Below are positions 31,341 through 40,307 of a stretch of 64,000 nucleotides of DNA, piece after piece. Each line of letters starts with the position of its first letter. The first letter of the stretch is position 1. Both the position numbers and the translations under genes were made by a program. The stretch spans positions 1,302,001 through 1,366,000 of the forward strand of contig NZ_JAFBCT010000001.1 in assembly GCF_016907835.1 (NCBI RefSeq), in the 5' to 3' direction. The stretch is from Agromyces cerinus (GTDB lineage: Bacteria > Actinomycetota > Actinomycetes > Actinomycetales > Microbacteriaceae). A model generated the notes under the pieces. That model had not been told where the DNA came from, did not search any database, and saw nothing but the letters and a program-made list of their open reading frames with translations.

Positions 31341-31622
31341 TGACCGGGCTGCGCGCTCACGCCGTTCACGCGGCGTGACGCGCAGTCCGCTCCTCCGAAG
31401 GCGCTCGACGAGCTCCCGCGGCGAGACCGGCACGGCGCCCGCGGCGACGAGATCGTCGTAGCGCTCCACGGGCACGTCGTAGTGGTCGAGATCGAACGAT
31501 CTCGGCGGCAACCCGGTTCTCTCAGCGAACTCCCGGAGTTCGTCGATGGACTCGTCGCTGACGAGGTGAGCCCAGACTGTGCCGTGCTTCGGCCAGAGCG
31601 GCGTGTCGATGAGCACGGTCAT
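31329..31622 (-). CDS. DUF4031 protein
   Basis: 97-residue protein matching DUF4031, recognised from the N-terminus VLIDTPLWPKHGTVWAHLVS and the DELREFAERTGLPPRSFDLDHYDVP region. The function is unknown. ATG 31622 has no Shine-Dalgarno site, but TAGGAT (minus strand, 31629-31634) lies six bases upstream, indicating a leaderless transcript. Its 3' end overlaps the rne 3' end by 12 bp on the opposite strand. Confidence 0.85.
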   Translation of the reverse strand: MTVLIDTPLWPKHGTVWAHLVSDESIDELREFAERTGLPPRSFDLDHYDVPVERYDDLVAAGAVPVSPRELVERLRRSGLRVTPRERRERAARSSLG

Positions 31623-31668
31623 GGGCCGATCCTACGCGTCGAGCCCGCGACGCGCCGGTGGCAGTGGT

Positions 31669-31697
31669 TTGACCGGCCCCGCGACATCCGGTAAACT
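31669..31697 (+). promoter_or_regulatory. strong housekeeping promoter of rplU-rpmA
   Basis: TTGACC (31669-31674) and TAAACT (31692-31697) are separated by 17 bp. This is the best sigma-A-type promoter in the window and fits ribosomal protein genes. Transcription should start near 31704. Confidence 0.75.
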
Positions 31698-31703
31698 CGA
31701 CCG

Positions 31704-31888
31704 TTGGTGCCGCCGCTTATCACGGTGCGCCCGTCCGCAGGTCTCCGGGGTCCGGTTCTCCGAACTCCAGAATCGCCTGCACAACAGTTTTCTGCCAGTC
31801 ACCACCCTTCTTCCCGCTGGGGCGACCGCGCAGTGACATCCCATCAGACAGTCGGGGCCCCCGGGCTCCCCAGAGATAGGTACGAGTA
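31704..31888 (+). promoter_or_regulatory. rplU 5' leader, possible L21 autoregulatory element
   Basis: About 185 nt of untranslated leader lie between the predicted start site and the rplU GTG. It contains a pyrimidine-rich middle and a GGGGCCCCCGGGCTCCCC stretch just before the gene, which can pair locally. Firmicute L21 mRNAs have a known leader element; no match to that consensus was recognised. No alternative gene was seen. Confidence 0.35.
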
Positions 31889-32197
31889 GTGGTTTACGCA
31901 GTAGTGCGCGCCGGCGGTCGGCAGGAGAAGGTCGAAGTCGGCACCATCGTGACGATGGACCGCATCAAGGCAGACAAGGACGGCAACGTCAAGCTCGCCG
32001 CGGTGCTCCTCGTCGACGGCGACAAGATCACCTCCGACGCCAAGGCGCTCGAGAAGGTCACGGTCACGGCCGAGGTCCTCAACGACCTCCGCGGTCCGAA
32101 GATCGTGATCCAGAAGTTCAAGAACAAGACCGGCTACAAGAAGCGCCAGGGGCACCGTCAGGACCTCACGCGCGTCAAGGTCACTGGAATCAAGTAA
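31889..32197 (+). CDS. rplU: 50S ribosomal protein L21
   Basis: 102-residue L21 of the large ribosomal subunit. It starts [19 protein letters not shown] and ends with the basic [20 protein letters not shown] motif, typical of the family. The start is GTG 31889, with only a weak AGATAGGT upstream. It forms an operon with rpmA 18 bp downstream, behind a strong promoter. Confidence 0.96.
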   Translation: MVYAVVRAGGRQEKVEVGTIVTMDRIKADKDGNVKLAAVLLVDGDKITSDAKALEKVTVTAEVLNDLRGPKIVIQKFKNKTGYKKRQGHRQDLTRVKVTGIK

Positions 32198-32215
32198 GGG
32201 CCCGGGAGAAGCGAA

Positions 32216-32473
32216 ATGGCACACAAAAAGGGAGCTAGCTCCACTCGCAACGGTCGTGACTCCAACGCGCAGCGCCTCGGCGTGAAGCGCTTCGGCGGCC
32301 AGGTTGTCGGCGCAGGCGAGATCATCGTCCGCCAGCGCGGCACGCACTTCCACCCGGGCGCGGGCGTCGGTCGCGGTGGCGACGACACCCTGTTCGCGCT
32401 CGAGGCCGGTGCAGTGCAGTTCGGCAACAAGGGCGGCCGCAAGGTCGTCAACATCGTGGCGGTCGGCGAATAG
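32216..32473 (+). CDS. rpmA: 50S ribosomal protein L27
   Basis: 85-residue L27, whose N-terminal tail reaches the peptidyl-transferase centre. The sequence [20 protein letters not shown] is diagnostic, and no N-terminal prepeptide (as in Firmicutes) is present. GGGAGAAGCGAA precedes ATG 32216. A UUCG-capped terminator follows 15 bp after the stop. Confidence 0.97.
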   Translation: MAHKKGASSTRNGRDSNAQRLGVKRFGGQVVGAGEIIVRQRGTHFHPGAGVGRGGDDTLFALEAGAVQFGNKGGRKVVNIVAVGE

Positions 32474-32488
32474 TCGATCGACGTTCAT

Positions 32489-32524
32489 CGTGAGGGCGGG
32501 CTTCGGCCCGCCCTCACGTGTTTT
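32489..32524 (+). terminator. UUCG-tetraloop terminator after rpmA
   Basis: A 13-bp perfect stem (CGTGAGGGCGGGC, 32489-32501) with a TTCG loop pairs to 32506-32518 and is followed by TGTTTTAC. It is an excellent intrinsic terminator only 21 bp before the obg start. Confidence 0.88.
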
Positions 32525-32545
32525 ACTCGGTTTGGAGGATGCAGC

Positions 32546-34141
32546 ATGGTCAGCTTCGTCGACGAGGTGACGCTGTTCCTGCGTGCCGGTCATGGCGGGA
32601 ACGGCTGCGTCTCCGTTCGCCGTGAGAAGTTCAAGCCGCTCGCCGGCCCCGACGGCGGCAACGGCGGCAACGGCGGCGACATCGTGCTCATCGCCGACCC
32701 GCAGGTGACGACGCTGCTCGGCTACCACGGGCGTCCGCACCGCTCCTCCGCGAACGGTCAGCCCGGCATGGGCGACCACCGCGCGGGCGCCGTCGGCGAG
32801 ACCCTCGAACTCCCGGTGCCCGTCGGCACCGTCGTCAAGAACACCGACGGCCTCGAACTCGCCGACCTCACCGAGCCGGGCACGCGCTTCGTCGCGGCGG
32901 CCGGTGGCCTCGGCGGTCTCGGCAACGCGTCGCTCGCGACCACGAAGCGCAAGGCCCCCGGCTTCGCACTGCTCGGCACCCTCGGCGACGAGGTCGAGAT
33001 CACGCTCGAGCTCAAGAGCATCGCCGACGTCGCGCTCGTCGGCTACCCGTCGGCCGGCAAGTCGAGCCTCATCGCCGCGATGTCGGCTGCTCGACCGAAG
33101 ATCGCCGACTACCCCTTCACCACGCTGCACCCGAATCTCGGCGTCGTCCAGGCCGGCGACCACCGCTTCACGGTGGCCGACGTGCCCGGTCTCATCGAGG
33201 GCGCCAGCGAGGGCAAGGGCCTCGGGCTCGAGTTCCTGCGCCACGTCGAGCGTTGCGCAGCCCTGCTGCACGTGCTCGACTGCGCGACACTCGAACCGGG
33301 TCGCGACCCGATCACCGACCTCGAGGTCATCCTCGCCGAGCTCGCCGCGTACCCCGTGCCCGAGGGCCAGTTGCCGCTGCTCGAGCGCCCGCAGATCATC
33401 GCACTCAACAAGATCGACGTGCCCGAGGCACGCGAACTCGCCGAGTTCGTGCGCCCCGAGCTCGAGTCGCGCGGATACCGCGTGTTCGAGATCTCGACCG
33501 TCAGCCACGAGGGTCTGCGTCAGCTCGGATTCGCCCTGGGCGAGCTCGTCGACACGGCCCGTGCAGAAGCCGAAGCCGCGACGCCGCCGGCACCCGAGCG
33601 CATCGTGATGCGGCCGAAGGCCTCCAACGACCCCGGCTTCGTCGTGCGTGCCGAGGGCGGCAGCTACGGCACCATGTACCGCGTGCTCGGCCAGAAGCCC
33701 GAGCGCTGGGTGCAGCAGACCGACTTCACGAATGACGAGGCCATCGGCTTCCTCGCCGACCGCCTGGCGAAGCTCGGCGTCGAAGACGCGCTCGTGCGCG
33801 CCGGCGCCGACGCCGGTTCGACCGTCGTGATCGGCAAGGGCGCGGGTGTCGTGTTCGACTGGGAGCCCACGCTCACGTCGACGGCCGAGCTCATCACCGC
33901 ACCGCGCGGCACCGACACCCGGCTCGACGAGAACCGTCGCGCCACACGTGCGGAGCGTCGTAGCGAGTACTACGAGCGCATGGACGCCAAGGCCGCGGCC
34001 CGTGCCGAGCTCGAGCGCGAGCGCACGGCCGGCATGTGGAACGAGCTCGACGAGCAGACCGACGCCGAGGCCGCTGCCGGCGCTGCACCAGCCGTGGGTC
34101 CCGAAGCCGGGAAGGACTCGAGCGGCGAGGAGCGGGAATGA
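32546..34141 (+). CDS. obg: Obg-family GTPase (ObgE/CgtA)
   Basis: Essential ribosome-associated GTPase, 531 residues. It has the glycine-rich Obg domain ([14 protein letters not shown]), the G domain with G1 GYPSAGKSS (166-174), G3 [10 protein letters not shown] and G4 ALNKID, and a C-terminal OCT domain near residues 350-430, then a charged tail. A strong GGAGG lies 7-8 bases before ATG 32546. proB overlaps the stop by 4 nt. Confidence 0.96.
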   Translation: MVSFVDEVTLFLRAGHGGNGCVSVRREKFKPLAGPDGGNGGNGGDIVLIADPQVTTLLGYHGRPHRSSANGQPGMGDHRAGAVGETLELPVPVGTVVKNTDGLELADLTEPGTRFVAAAGGLGGLGNASLATTKRKAPGFALLGTLGDEVEITLELKSIADVALVGYPSAGKSSLIAAMSAARPKIADYPFTTLHPNLGVVQAGDHRFTVADVPGLIEGASEGKGLGLEFLRHVERCAALLHVLDCATLEPGRDPITDLEVILAELAAYPVPEGQLPLLERPQIIALNKIDVPEARELAEFVRPELESRGYRVFEISTVSHEGLRQLGFALGELVDTARAEAEAATPPAPERIVMRPKASNDPGFVVRAEGGSYGTMYRVLGQKPERWVQQTDFTNDEAIGFLADRLAKLGVEDALVRAGADAGSTVVIGKGAGVVFDWEPTLTSTAELITAPRGTDTRLDENRRATRAERRSEYYERMDAKAAARAELERERTAGMWNELDEQTDAEAAAGAAPAVGPEAGKDSSGEERE

Positions 34142-34956
34142 CCCCCGCCAACCGCGCAGAGATCCCCACAGCGTCGCGCATCGTCGTCAAGGTCGGCTCC
34201 TCGTCGGTCAGCGGTGAGAACTCCGACCAGATCGGACCGCTGGTCGATGCGCTGGCCGCTGCGCACGTGCGGGGCGCCGAGATCGTGCTCGTCTCCTCCG
34301 GAGCGATCGCGACGGCGCTGCCGCTGCTCAGCCTCGACGGCAGGCCGACCGACCTCGCGACGCAGCAGGCGGCCGCCGCCGTCGGGCAGAACGTGCTCAT
34401 GTGGCGGTACCAGACCAGCCTCGACCGCTACGACGTGCTCGCCGGCCAGGTGCTGCTCACGGCGGGCGACCTCGAGAACTCGACCCCTCGTTCGAACGCG
34501 CAGCGCGCGATGGACCGGCTGCTCGCCCTCCGCATCCTGCCGATCGTCAACGAGAACGACACGGTCGCAACGCACGAGATCCGCTTCGGCGACAACGACC
34601 GGCTCGCGGCGCTCGTGGCCGAGCTCATCGGCGCCGACCTGCTCGTGCTGCTCTCCGATGTCGATGCGCTGTACACGAAGCCGCCGCACCTCGAGGGCGC
34701 GCGTCGCATCGAGCACGTGCCGTACGGCGACGAGCTCGCCGGCGTCGAGATCGGCTCCGTCGGTCGTGCTGGAGTCGGCACCGGGGGAGCGGAGACCAAG
34801 GTCTCGGCAGCCCGCATCGCGGCCGAGGCCGGAACGTCGGTGCTGATCACGGCGACGCCGCTCGTCGCCGAGGCGCTCGCGGGCGACGATGTCGGCACCT
34901 GGTTCGACCCGGCGCCGCCGCGTCACACTGCGGAGCGCGACAGTCCGCTCGCCTAG
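34138..34956 (+). CDS. proB: glutamate 5-kinase without PUA domain
   Basis: First enzyme of proline synthesis, phosphorylating glutamate. The 272 residues cover the complete amino-acid kinase domain ([10 protein letters not shown] at the N-terminus, [30 protein letters not shown], and the [15 protein letters not shown] loop). The C-terminal PUA domain found in E. coli-type ProB (about 370 residues) is absent. ATG 34138 overlaps the obg stop (ATGA); proA starts 9 bp after the proB stop. Confidence 0.94.
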   Translation: MTPANRAEIPTASRIVVKVGSSSVSGENSDQIGPLVDALAAAHVRGAEIVLVSSGAIATALPLLSLDGRPTDLATQQAAAAVGQNVLMWRYQTSLDRYDVLAGQVLLTAGDLENSTPRSNAQRAMDRLLALRILPIVNENDTVATHEIRFGDNDRLAALVAELIGADLLVLLSDVDALYTKPPHLEGARRIEHVPYGDELAGVEIGSVGRAGVGTGGAETKVSAARIAAEAGTSVLITATPLVAEALAGDDVGTWFDPAPPRHTAERDSPLA

Positions 34957-34965
34957 GCTTGGGGC

Positions 34966-36234
34966 ATGGAGCAGCCCGACCTCGACGTCTCGGTGATCGA
35001 TACCCGTCTCGCCGCGGCGAAGGACGCCTCACGGCGCCTCGCTCGCGCGTCGACCGCTGAGAAGGACGCCGCACTCGAACAGGTGGCGGTGCTGCTCGCC
35101 GAGCGCTCGGCAGAGATCATCGGGGCGAACGCCCTCGACCTCGAGGCCGGTCGCGCCGCAGGGCTCGGTACCGGCCTGCTCGATCGCCTCACCCTCGACG
35201 AGCGGCGAGTGGCCGCGCTGTCCGACGCGGTTCGCGAGGTCATCGGACTCACCGACCCCGTCGGCGACACCGTGAGCGGCCGCTCGCTGCCGAACGGCGT
35301 GCGCATCGACCAGATCCGAGTGCCCCTCGGCGTCATCGGAGCGATCTACGAGGCCCGGCCGAACGTCACGATCGACATCGCCGTGCTCGCGCTGAAGAGC
35401 GGCAACGCCGTGGTGCTGCGCGGCGGCACCGCTGCCGAGCAGACGAACCGGGTGCTGCTCGGCGTGCTCCGCGACGCGCTCGATGCGGCCGGCCTCCCCG
35501 CCGACGCCGTGCAGACCGTCGACGACTTCGGCCGTGCCGGTGCCCGGCACCTCATGCAGGCCCGCGACTACGTCGACGTGCTGATCCCTCGCGGCAGCGC
35601 CGGCCTCATCCGCGCCGTCGTCGACGAGGCGAAGGTGCCCGTCATCGAGACGGGCGCCGGTGTCGTGCACATGTTCCTCGACGAGAGCGCCCGCGAAGAC
35701 TGGGCGGTCGACCTCGTGCACAACGCGAAGACCCAACGGCCGAGCGTGTGCAACGCGCTCGAGACGCTGCTCGTGCACGTCGATGCGGCCGAACGACTGC
35801 TGCCGCCGGTGCTCGCGCGCCTCGAGGCATCCGGAGTCACCGTGCACGGCGACGAGCGGGTCCGCGCGATCCGGCCCGAGGTGCAGCCCGTCACCGACGA
35901 GGACTGGGCCACCGAGCACATGTCGCTCGACATCTCCGTCGGCGTCGTGGACACGATCGACGATGCGATGGCGCACATCCGCCGGTACTCGACGAAGCAC
36001 ACGGAGTCGATCGTCACGAACGACCTCGCGAACGCCGAGCGCTTCCTCAACGAGGTCGACGCAGCCGCCGTCATGGTGAACGCCTCGACCAGGTTCACCG
36101 ATGGCGCCGAGTTCGGCTTCGGTGCTGAGGTGGGCATCTCGACGCAGAAGCTGCACGCACGCGGTCCCATGGGCCTGCCCGAACTGACCAGCACGAAGTG
36201 GATCGTGCGTGGTGCCGGACATGTGCGCGGCTGA
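34966..36234 (+). CDS. proA: gamma-glutamyl phosphate reductase
   Basis: Second enzyme of proline synthesis, reducing glutamyl phosphate to the semialdehyde with NADPH. The 422 residues show the aldehyde-dehydrogenase fold with [20 protein letters not shown], and the catalytic cysteine in [12 protein letters not shown] at C262. ATG 34966 has only a weak TTGGGGC upstream and is probably coupled to proB, which ends 9 bp before. Next comes a small membrane protein gene. Confidence 0.96.
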   Translation: MEQPDLDVSVIDTRLAAAKDASRRLARASTAEKDAALEQVAVLLAERSAEIIGANALDLEAGRAAGLGTGLLDRLTLDERRVAALSDAVREVIGLTDPVGDTVSGRSLPNGVRIDQIRVPLGVIGAIYEARPNVTIDIAVLALKSGNAVVLRGGTAAEQTNRVLLGVLRDALDAAGLPADAVQTVDDFGRAGARHLMQARDYVDVLIPRGSAGLIRAVVDEAKVPVIETGAGVVHMFLDESAREDWAVDLVHNAKTQRPSVCNALETLLVHVDAAERLLPPVLARLEASGVTVHGDERVRAIRPEVQPVTDEDWATEHMSLDISVGVVDTIDDAMAHIRRYSTKHTESIVTNDLANAERFLNEVDAAAVMVNASTRFTDGAEFGFGAEVGISTQKLHARGPMGLPELTSTKWIVRGAGHVRG

Positions 36235-36285
36235 CCTCGCTAGACTGTCTGGAGCACGACCCGCAGGATTCGAAAGGAACGGCGA

Positions 36286-36507
36286 ATGAGCCTTGTCACC
36301 GCAGTGCAGACCGCGACGGTGTTGACCGAGACGGTGCACGCGAGAGAGCTGCCGATGGAGTCCTGGGTCTACGGTCTCATCGCGCTCGCGATCTTCGCCG
36401 CCCTCGGGTTCGTCGTCGCCTCGTACCGTGACGTGGCGAACCGCCACGCCGCCAAGGCCGCGGCATACGCCGCACGCCACGCCGGAGACGAGCACGGCGG
36501 CCACTGA
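36286..36507 (+). CDS. small single-pass membrane protein, His-rich tail
   Basis: 73-residue protein I do not recognise. It has one hydrophobic helix ([20 protein letters not shown], about residues 26-45), then a basic Ala/His-rich tail ending DEHGGH. AAAGGAACGGCGA before ATG 36286 is a good ribosome site. It sits between proA and nadD and is kept there in related genomes as far as I know. A role is not evident; the His-rich tail might bind metal. Confidence 0.75.
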   Translation: MSLVTAVQTATVLTETVHARELPMESWVYGLIALAIFAALGFVVASYRDVANRHAAKAAAYAARHAGDEHGGH

Positions 36508-36523
36508 GGCTGGCGAGCGCGCG

Positions 36524-37123
36524 ATGACGGTCGCGGAGCGCCGGCCTCGCATCGGAGTCATGGGCGGAACGTTCGATCCCATTCACCACGGCCACCTGGT
36601 CGCGGCGAGTGAGGTCGCGCAGTCGCTCGACCTCGACGAGGTCGTCTTCGTGCCGACCGGCCAGCCGAGCTACAAGTCGAACGTCACCCAGGCGGAGCAT
36701 CGCTACCTGATGACGGTGATCGCGACGGCGTCGAACCCGCGGTTCACCGTGAGCCGGGTCGACATCGATCGCGAGAAGCCGACGTTCACGATCGACACAC
36801 TGCGCGACATCCGCCGTGAACGCCCCGATGCCGACCTCTACTTCATCACCGGCGCCGACGCCATCGCCCAGATCCTCTCCTGGAAAGACGTGCAGGAACT
36901 CTGGGATCTCGCGCACTTCGTTGCTGTGAGTCGTCCGGGACATGTGCTGTCCGTTTCGGGATTGCCGGAGCAAGACGTAAGCTTGCTGGAAGTTCCGGCT
37001 CTGGCGATTTCGTCGACCGATTGCCGGAGCAGGGTGCGCCGGGGTTTCCCGGTGTGGTACTTGGTGCCCGATGGGGTCGTCCAGTACATCTCCAAGCACC
37101 ATCTCTACCGGAGTGTCGTATGA
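36524..37123 (+). CDS. nadD: nicotinate-nucleotide adenylyltransferase
   Basis: Adenylates nicotinate mononucleotide in NAD synthesis. The 199-residue protein has the nucleotidyl-transferase motif [12 protein letters not shown] (residues 14-25) and the C-terminal [13 protein letters not shown], the ISSTxIR-like element of NadD. ATG 36524 has only a weak upstream purine stretch; an internal ATG at 36560 before GGTF is less likely. It begins 16 bp after the small membrane protein gene and overlaps the following gene by 4 nt. Confidence 0.94.
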   Translation: MTVAERRPRIGVMGGTFDPIHHGHLVAASEVAQSLDLDEVVFVPTGQPSYKSNVTQAEHRYLMTVIATASNPRFTVSRVDIDREKPTFTIDTLRDIRRERPDADLYFITGADAIAQILSWKDVQELWDLAHFVAVSRPGHVLSVSGLPEQDVSLLEVPALAISSTDCRSRVRRGFPVWYLVPDGVVQYISKHHLYRSVV

Positions 37124-38274
37124 CGTCGTCGCAGGATCCGCCGCTGACGCGCCGCGAAATGCGCGAACGCGAGCGACTGCTGGAGCAGCAGGAGCCTTCG
37201 GCGACCCCGGATGCCTCGGGCCAGACGCTTCCCGTTCCCGGCGCGCCGGTCGCACCGCAGCAGTCGCAGCCGCCCGCGCCCGTGCAGCCCGCCCCCGTGC
37301 AGGCGGTCCCCGCGCCCGTTCAGCCGGCGCCGGTTCCCTCGATGCCGGTCGCGGCGACGAGCCCGGCATTCGCGGCGCCTCGCCCGGCCGGTGGCTTCGG
37401 CGAGCCCGCTTCGTTCCCCGTAGCGCCGCCGGCTCCGGTGTCGCAGCAGAGCCCCTTCGCGCCGCGTCCGGTCATCCCCGCGCCGGCCCCGGCCGCACCC
37501 GTTCAGCCGCCGGCCGACGCCGCGCCGTACCCGCACCCGGTCGCCGAGCAGCAGCCGCCGCAGTACGGCCTGAACGAGGCGACCACGCCCGAGCGCACGC
37601 TCACCCGCCGTGAGCTTCGCGCGATGCTCGACGCCAACCAACTCGACGAGTTCGACCTCGAAGACGACGAGATCGACGACCCGGCTCCGCAGCAGCAGGC
37701 GCCGCAGCAGCCCGGGGTCGCCGTGTCGTTCCCGGTTGGGGCGAACCCGGTGCATCCGATTCGTCCCGACGAGGAGATCGCCTCGCCGTCGCCGGCGGTC
37801 GGCCACTGGACCTCGCAGCTGAACGCCCCGGTCGAGTCGGCCGAGCCGTTCGACCAGCTGCTGTCGCGCGGTGGCGTGAGCCACGGCGTTCCGACGACCA
37901 CCAACGCCCTGATCCTGCCGACCCTGCCCGACCACGGTTCGCTCGGCGGCTCGCCGCTCGCCTCGAGCGGCGAGATCATCGCCACCGGGTCGATCGACCT
38001 GCCGCGTTCGTACGGCGCGACGGGCGTGCACCCCAGCCGCATCGACTCCTCCGACGTCGACCGGCTCTTCGACCAGATCGAAGAGGTTGGCACCGGCGCA
38101 GCGCCCGTCGCCGCGACGCGCGCCATCAGCACCCAGGGCGCAGCCCGCGCCATGATCGCCCCGCCGAAGAAGGAGGGCATGAACGTTCCGCTCGTGCTCG
38201 CCGTGACCGCCGGAGTGCTCGCACTCGGCGTCGTCGCCACCCTCGTCATCGGCGCCGTCGCGGGGCTGTTCTGA
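37120..38274 (+). CDS. Pro/Ala/Gln-rich membrane-anchored protein, unknown
   Basis: 384-residue protein of unknown function. The N-terminal third and the centre are low-complexity (Pro, Ala, Gln, Val), predicted disordered. The motif LTRREMR at residues 9-15 recurs as LTRRELR at 161-167, followed by an acidic patch (about 172-185). A single C-terminal helix ([20 protein letters not shown]) anchors it, with almost all of the protein on one side. ATG 37120 overlaps the nadD stop (ATGA), and rsfS follows. Its place suggests a link to growth or cell-wall control, but nothing in the sequence proves it. Confidence 0.75.
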   Translation: MTSSQDPPLTRREMRERERLLEQQEPSATPDASGQTLPVPGAPVAPQQSQPPAPVQPAPVQAVPAPVQPAPVPSMPVAATSPAFAAPRPAGGFGEPASFPVAPPAPVSQQSPFAPRPVIPAPAPAAPVQPPADAAPYPHPVAEQQPPQYGLNEATTPERTLTRRELRAMLDANQLDEFDLEDDEIDDPAPQQQAPQQPGVAVSFPVGANPVHPIRPDEEIASPSPAVGHWTSQLNAPVESAEPFDQLLSRGGVSHGVPTTTNALILPTLPDHGSLGGSPLASSGEIIATGSIDLPRSYGATGVHPSRIDSSDVDRLFDQIEEVGTGAAPVAATRAISTQGAARAMIAPPKKEGMNVPLVLAVTAGVLALGVVATLVIGAVAGLF

Positions 38275-38308
38275 TCCGAGACAACCACCACGCACCGGAA
38301 GTGAGCGC

Positions 38309-38683
38309 ATGACTGCATCCGACCAGGCCCTCGAGACGCTCGCGCTGGCAGCGCGTGCGGCTGACTCGAAGGGCGGCGACGATCTCGTCGCACTCGACGT
38401 GTCGCGCCAGATCCCGTTCGCCGACGTATTCCTCATCGTCACCGGCAACTCCGAGCGCAACGTCATTGCGATCGCCGACGAGATCGAAGACGTGCTCGGC
38501 CGTGCCGGCACGCCGACGAAGCGCCGCGAGGGCCACAACGTCGGGCGCTGGATCCTGCTCGACTTCGGCGACGTCGTGGTGCACGTGTTCCACCAGGAGG
38601 AGCGCCTGTACTACGGCCTCGAGCGCCTCTGGGCCGACTGCCCGGCGCTTCCCGTGGCGCCGTTGCTCGCCGCGAGCAGCTGA
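38309..38683 (+). CDS. rsfS: ribosome silencing factor RsfS
   Basis: 124-residue RsfS/Iojap protein that binds L14 and blocks subunit joining when nutrients are scarce. Family motifs are ADVFLIVTGNSERNV, the EGHNVGRWILLDFGDVVVHVF segment and the LYYGLERLW helix. The gene lies 34 bp after the membrane-anchored protein gene, with GGAAGTGAGCGC before ATG 38309. nadD-rsfS proximity is widespread in bacteria. Confidence 0.95.
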   Translation: MTASDQALETLALAARAADSKGGDDLVALDVSRQIPFADVFLIVTGNSERNVIAIADEIEDVLGRAGTPTKRREGHNVGRWILLDFGDVVVHVFHQEERLYYGLERLWADCPALPVAPLLAASS

Positions 38684-38776
38684 TCGGAGCGGGCCGCACC
38701 GGTCGAGGGTCCCTCGATTTCGTCTGCGGGCGGAGGCTGGTGTAAGCTCAATTCGTTGCCTCAAGCGAGGCAGAAC

Positions 38777-38852
38777 GGGTCTGTGGCGCAGCTGGTAGCG
38801 CACCTGCATGGCATGCAGGGGGTCAGGGGTTCGAGTCCCCTCAGATCCACCA
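38777..38852 (+). tRNA. tRNA-Ala(GGC)
   Basis: A 76-nt cloverleaf with encoded CCA. The acceptor stem GGGTCTG/CAGATCC contains the G3:U70 pair that identifies alanine tRNAs. The anticodon loop ATGGCAT gives anticodon GGC, and the T-loop is GGTTCGAGTCC. A TAAGCT hexamer at 38743-38748 may be its -10. A strong terminator follows within 4 nt. Confidence 0.96.
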
Positions 38853-38855
38853 AAC

Positions 38856-38890
38856 ACCCCCGAAGAACCTGAGTTCTTCGGGGGTTTTCT
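38856..38890 (+). terminator. intrinsic terminator after tRNA-Ala
   Basis: ACCCCCGAAGAAC (38856-38868), loop CTGA and a perfect 13-bp return arm (38873-38885) end in a T tract (38885-38888). Canonical rho-independent terminator. Confidence 0.92.
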
Positions 38891-39103
38891 GGTTTCAGGG
38901 CGCGATCGGGGCAACCTTCGGGCCTTTCTCGGCACCGTGAAGCGGCACGCCGAGTCTGGGCCGTCGGCGGGCTCGTCGACGGCCGGGGGTGAACGCCGCC
39001 CTGAAATCGCATCAGCGGCTCAGAAAGCGCCGCCGCGGCCTCGATCGATCTGAGCCTGGACATCCGCTACGGCAGCCATGGCCCGCAGGAGCTCCGGCAC
39101 ACG

Positions 39104-39580
39104 TCAGGGAATCTGAGCTGAGCGTGGCTCCAGGACCACGACTGCGGTCTCGGATGACCGAAGCGCCGCGAGGTCGTCGAGCCCCGCGTCGATCTCGCGC
39201 CACTTGGACCAGAGACGCGAGCGTTCGTCCCCATGCGCGGCCCGAGCGTGCACGAGCCGCAGGCCATCTCGAACGACCACCACCGCATCAGGTTGGGCCT
39301 GAAGGTTGAGCCACCACGACGGCTCCGGATCTGCCCAACCGTTCATCGCCATCGTGACGAGGTTCGGACCGTCCTCGAAGTAGCCGAGAATCACCGCTCG
39401 CTCATGGCCGGTGCGCCGCCCGATGGTCGTCAAGTGCAGCGTGCCCCACCCTCGGGGTTTCGGGCGCCACAACCCGACTCGTCCACCCGTGATTCGGTAC
39501 ATGCCCCGGTGCACAACCCAAGCGAGGCGGACGAACCAGCGAGGCGGAACACTCGGTGGTCGCCCCCGTGTCTTCGACAC
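39104..39580 (-). CDS. deazaflavin-dependent nitroreductase-family protein
   Basis: 158-residue protein of the DDN/F420-type oxidoreductase family. The diagnostic part is LHLTTIGRRTGHERAVILGY followed by NLVTMAMNGWADPEPSWWLN, where relatives bind the deazaflavin cofactor. The substrate is unknown. The start at GTG 39580 has no Shine-Dalgarno site; TAAACT lies exactly six bases upstream (39587-39592), so it is probably leaderless. A hairpin covers the start codon. Confidence in the family is good, in the start moderate. Confidence 0.85.
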   Translation of the reverse strand: MSKTRGRPPSVPPRWFVRLAWVVHRGMYRITGGRVGLWRPKPRGWGTLHLTTIGRRTGHERAVILGYFEDGPNLVTMAMNGWADPEPSWWLNLQAQPDAVVVVRDGLRLVHARAAHGDERSRLWSKWREIDAGLDDLAALRSSETAVVVLEPRSAQIP

Positions 39581-39592
39581 GGGGGCAGTTTA
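39562..39592 (-). promoter_or_regulatory. hairpin over a leaderless start codon
   Basis: An 11-bp inverted repeat (39562-39572 with 39576-39586, 3-nt loop) contains the GTG start of the oxidoreductase gene. The -10 TAAACT abuts it. If transcription starts at the G of GTG, the first 13 nt still form a 5-bp stem that buries the start codon. Confidence 0.5.
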
Positions 39593-39797
39593 GTCGCCCG
39601 CGACGGCAGCCACGATCGTCCCGTGAGTGCTTGGGCTGTCTTGTGCTGGAGGACCACAGCTCGGATGCACGTCCGCCCGCGACACCCGGGCAGCACGGCT
39701 CTGCCTACGATGCAGTCGTCGAGCTGGCTGTCACCGGCTGTCCCTGCCCGCCACGAAGGTCAGCCGATCGCGAGCGCTCTCCGCGAGAAGCGTCTCG

Positions 39798-40211
39798 TCA
39801 ATCCGTGCGAGGGGTGAGCTGCAGCACCGGGATCCGGCGATCGGTCTTCTCGAGGTAGCCCCCGAACTGCGGCTCCTCGGCCACGATGGCTCCGTACGCC
39901 TCCTGCCACGAGTCGCCGGCGATCTCGGTCGCCGTCACCGGCACCGTCACGATCTCGCCGTCCACGAGGGCCTCGATCTCGAATGACGGGTTCGCTCGCA
40001 GGTTGTGGTACCAGGCGGGATTCTCCGGCGAGCCGCCCTTCGACGCCACCACGCGCCATCCGTGCTCGTTGCGGAAGCCGACGACGGGATTCAGGTGCGT
40101 CTCGCCCGACTTCGCCCCGATTGAATGCAGGATGATCAGCTTCGGGCCCCAGTGGTTCTCGGTGCCCTTGCTGCTGCGGAACGTCTCTACGACATCGTCA
40201 TTCCAACCCAT
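39798..40211 (-). CDS. second deazaflavin-dependent nitroreductase-family protein
   Basis: 137-residue DDN-family protein. It has GPKLIILHSIGAKSGETHLNPVVG and WRVVASKGGSPENPAWYHNL, the standard cofactor-binding pattern, and a C-terminal TDRRIPVLQL. It differs from the nearby copy (39104-39580) in the core and is not a recent duplicate. ATG 40211 is chosen because the family begins there; the frame is open further upstream. It is divergent from the release-factor-like gene, with 96 bp between starts. The substrate is unknown. Confidence 0.88.
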   Translation of the reverse strand: MGWNDDVVETFRSSKGTENHWGPKLIILHSIGAKSGETHLNPVVGFRNEHGWRVVASKGGSPENPAWYHNLRANPSFEIEALVDGEIVTVPVTATEIAGDSWQEAYGAIVAEEPQFGGYLEKTDRRIPVLQLTPRTD

Positions 40212-40307
40212 GCAACCGACAACGCAGCGGCAGCCCGGAATCTTCCGACGAACGAAGGCCGATCCGTATGCGCGCTCATCTCTCGCGCACACGAGGATGA
40301 TGGAACC

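Noticed and set aside
38761..39063. Small minus-strand frame containing LRGLEPLTPCMPCRC
   Set aside because: A well-known annotation artefact: the antisense of tRNA-Ala(GGC).
39104..40211. Recent duplication of the two deazaflavin-type oxidoreductase genes
   Set aside because: The sequences share only family motifs and differ in length and core; they are distant paralogues.
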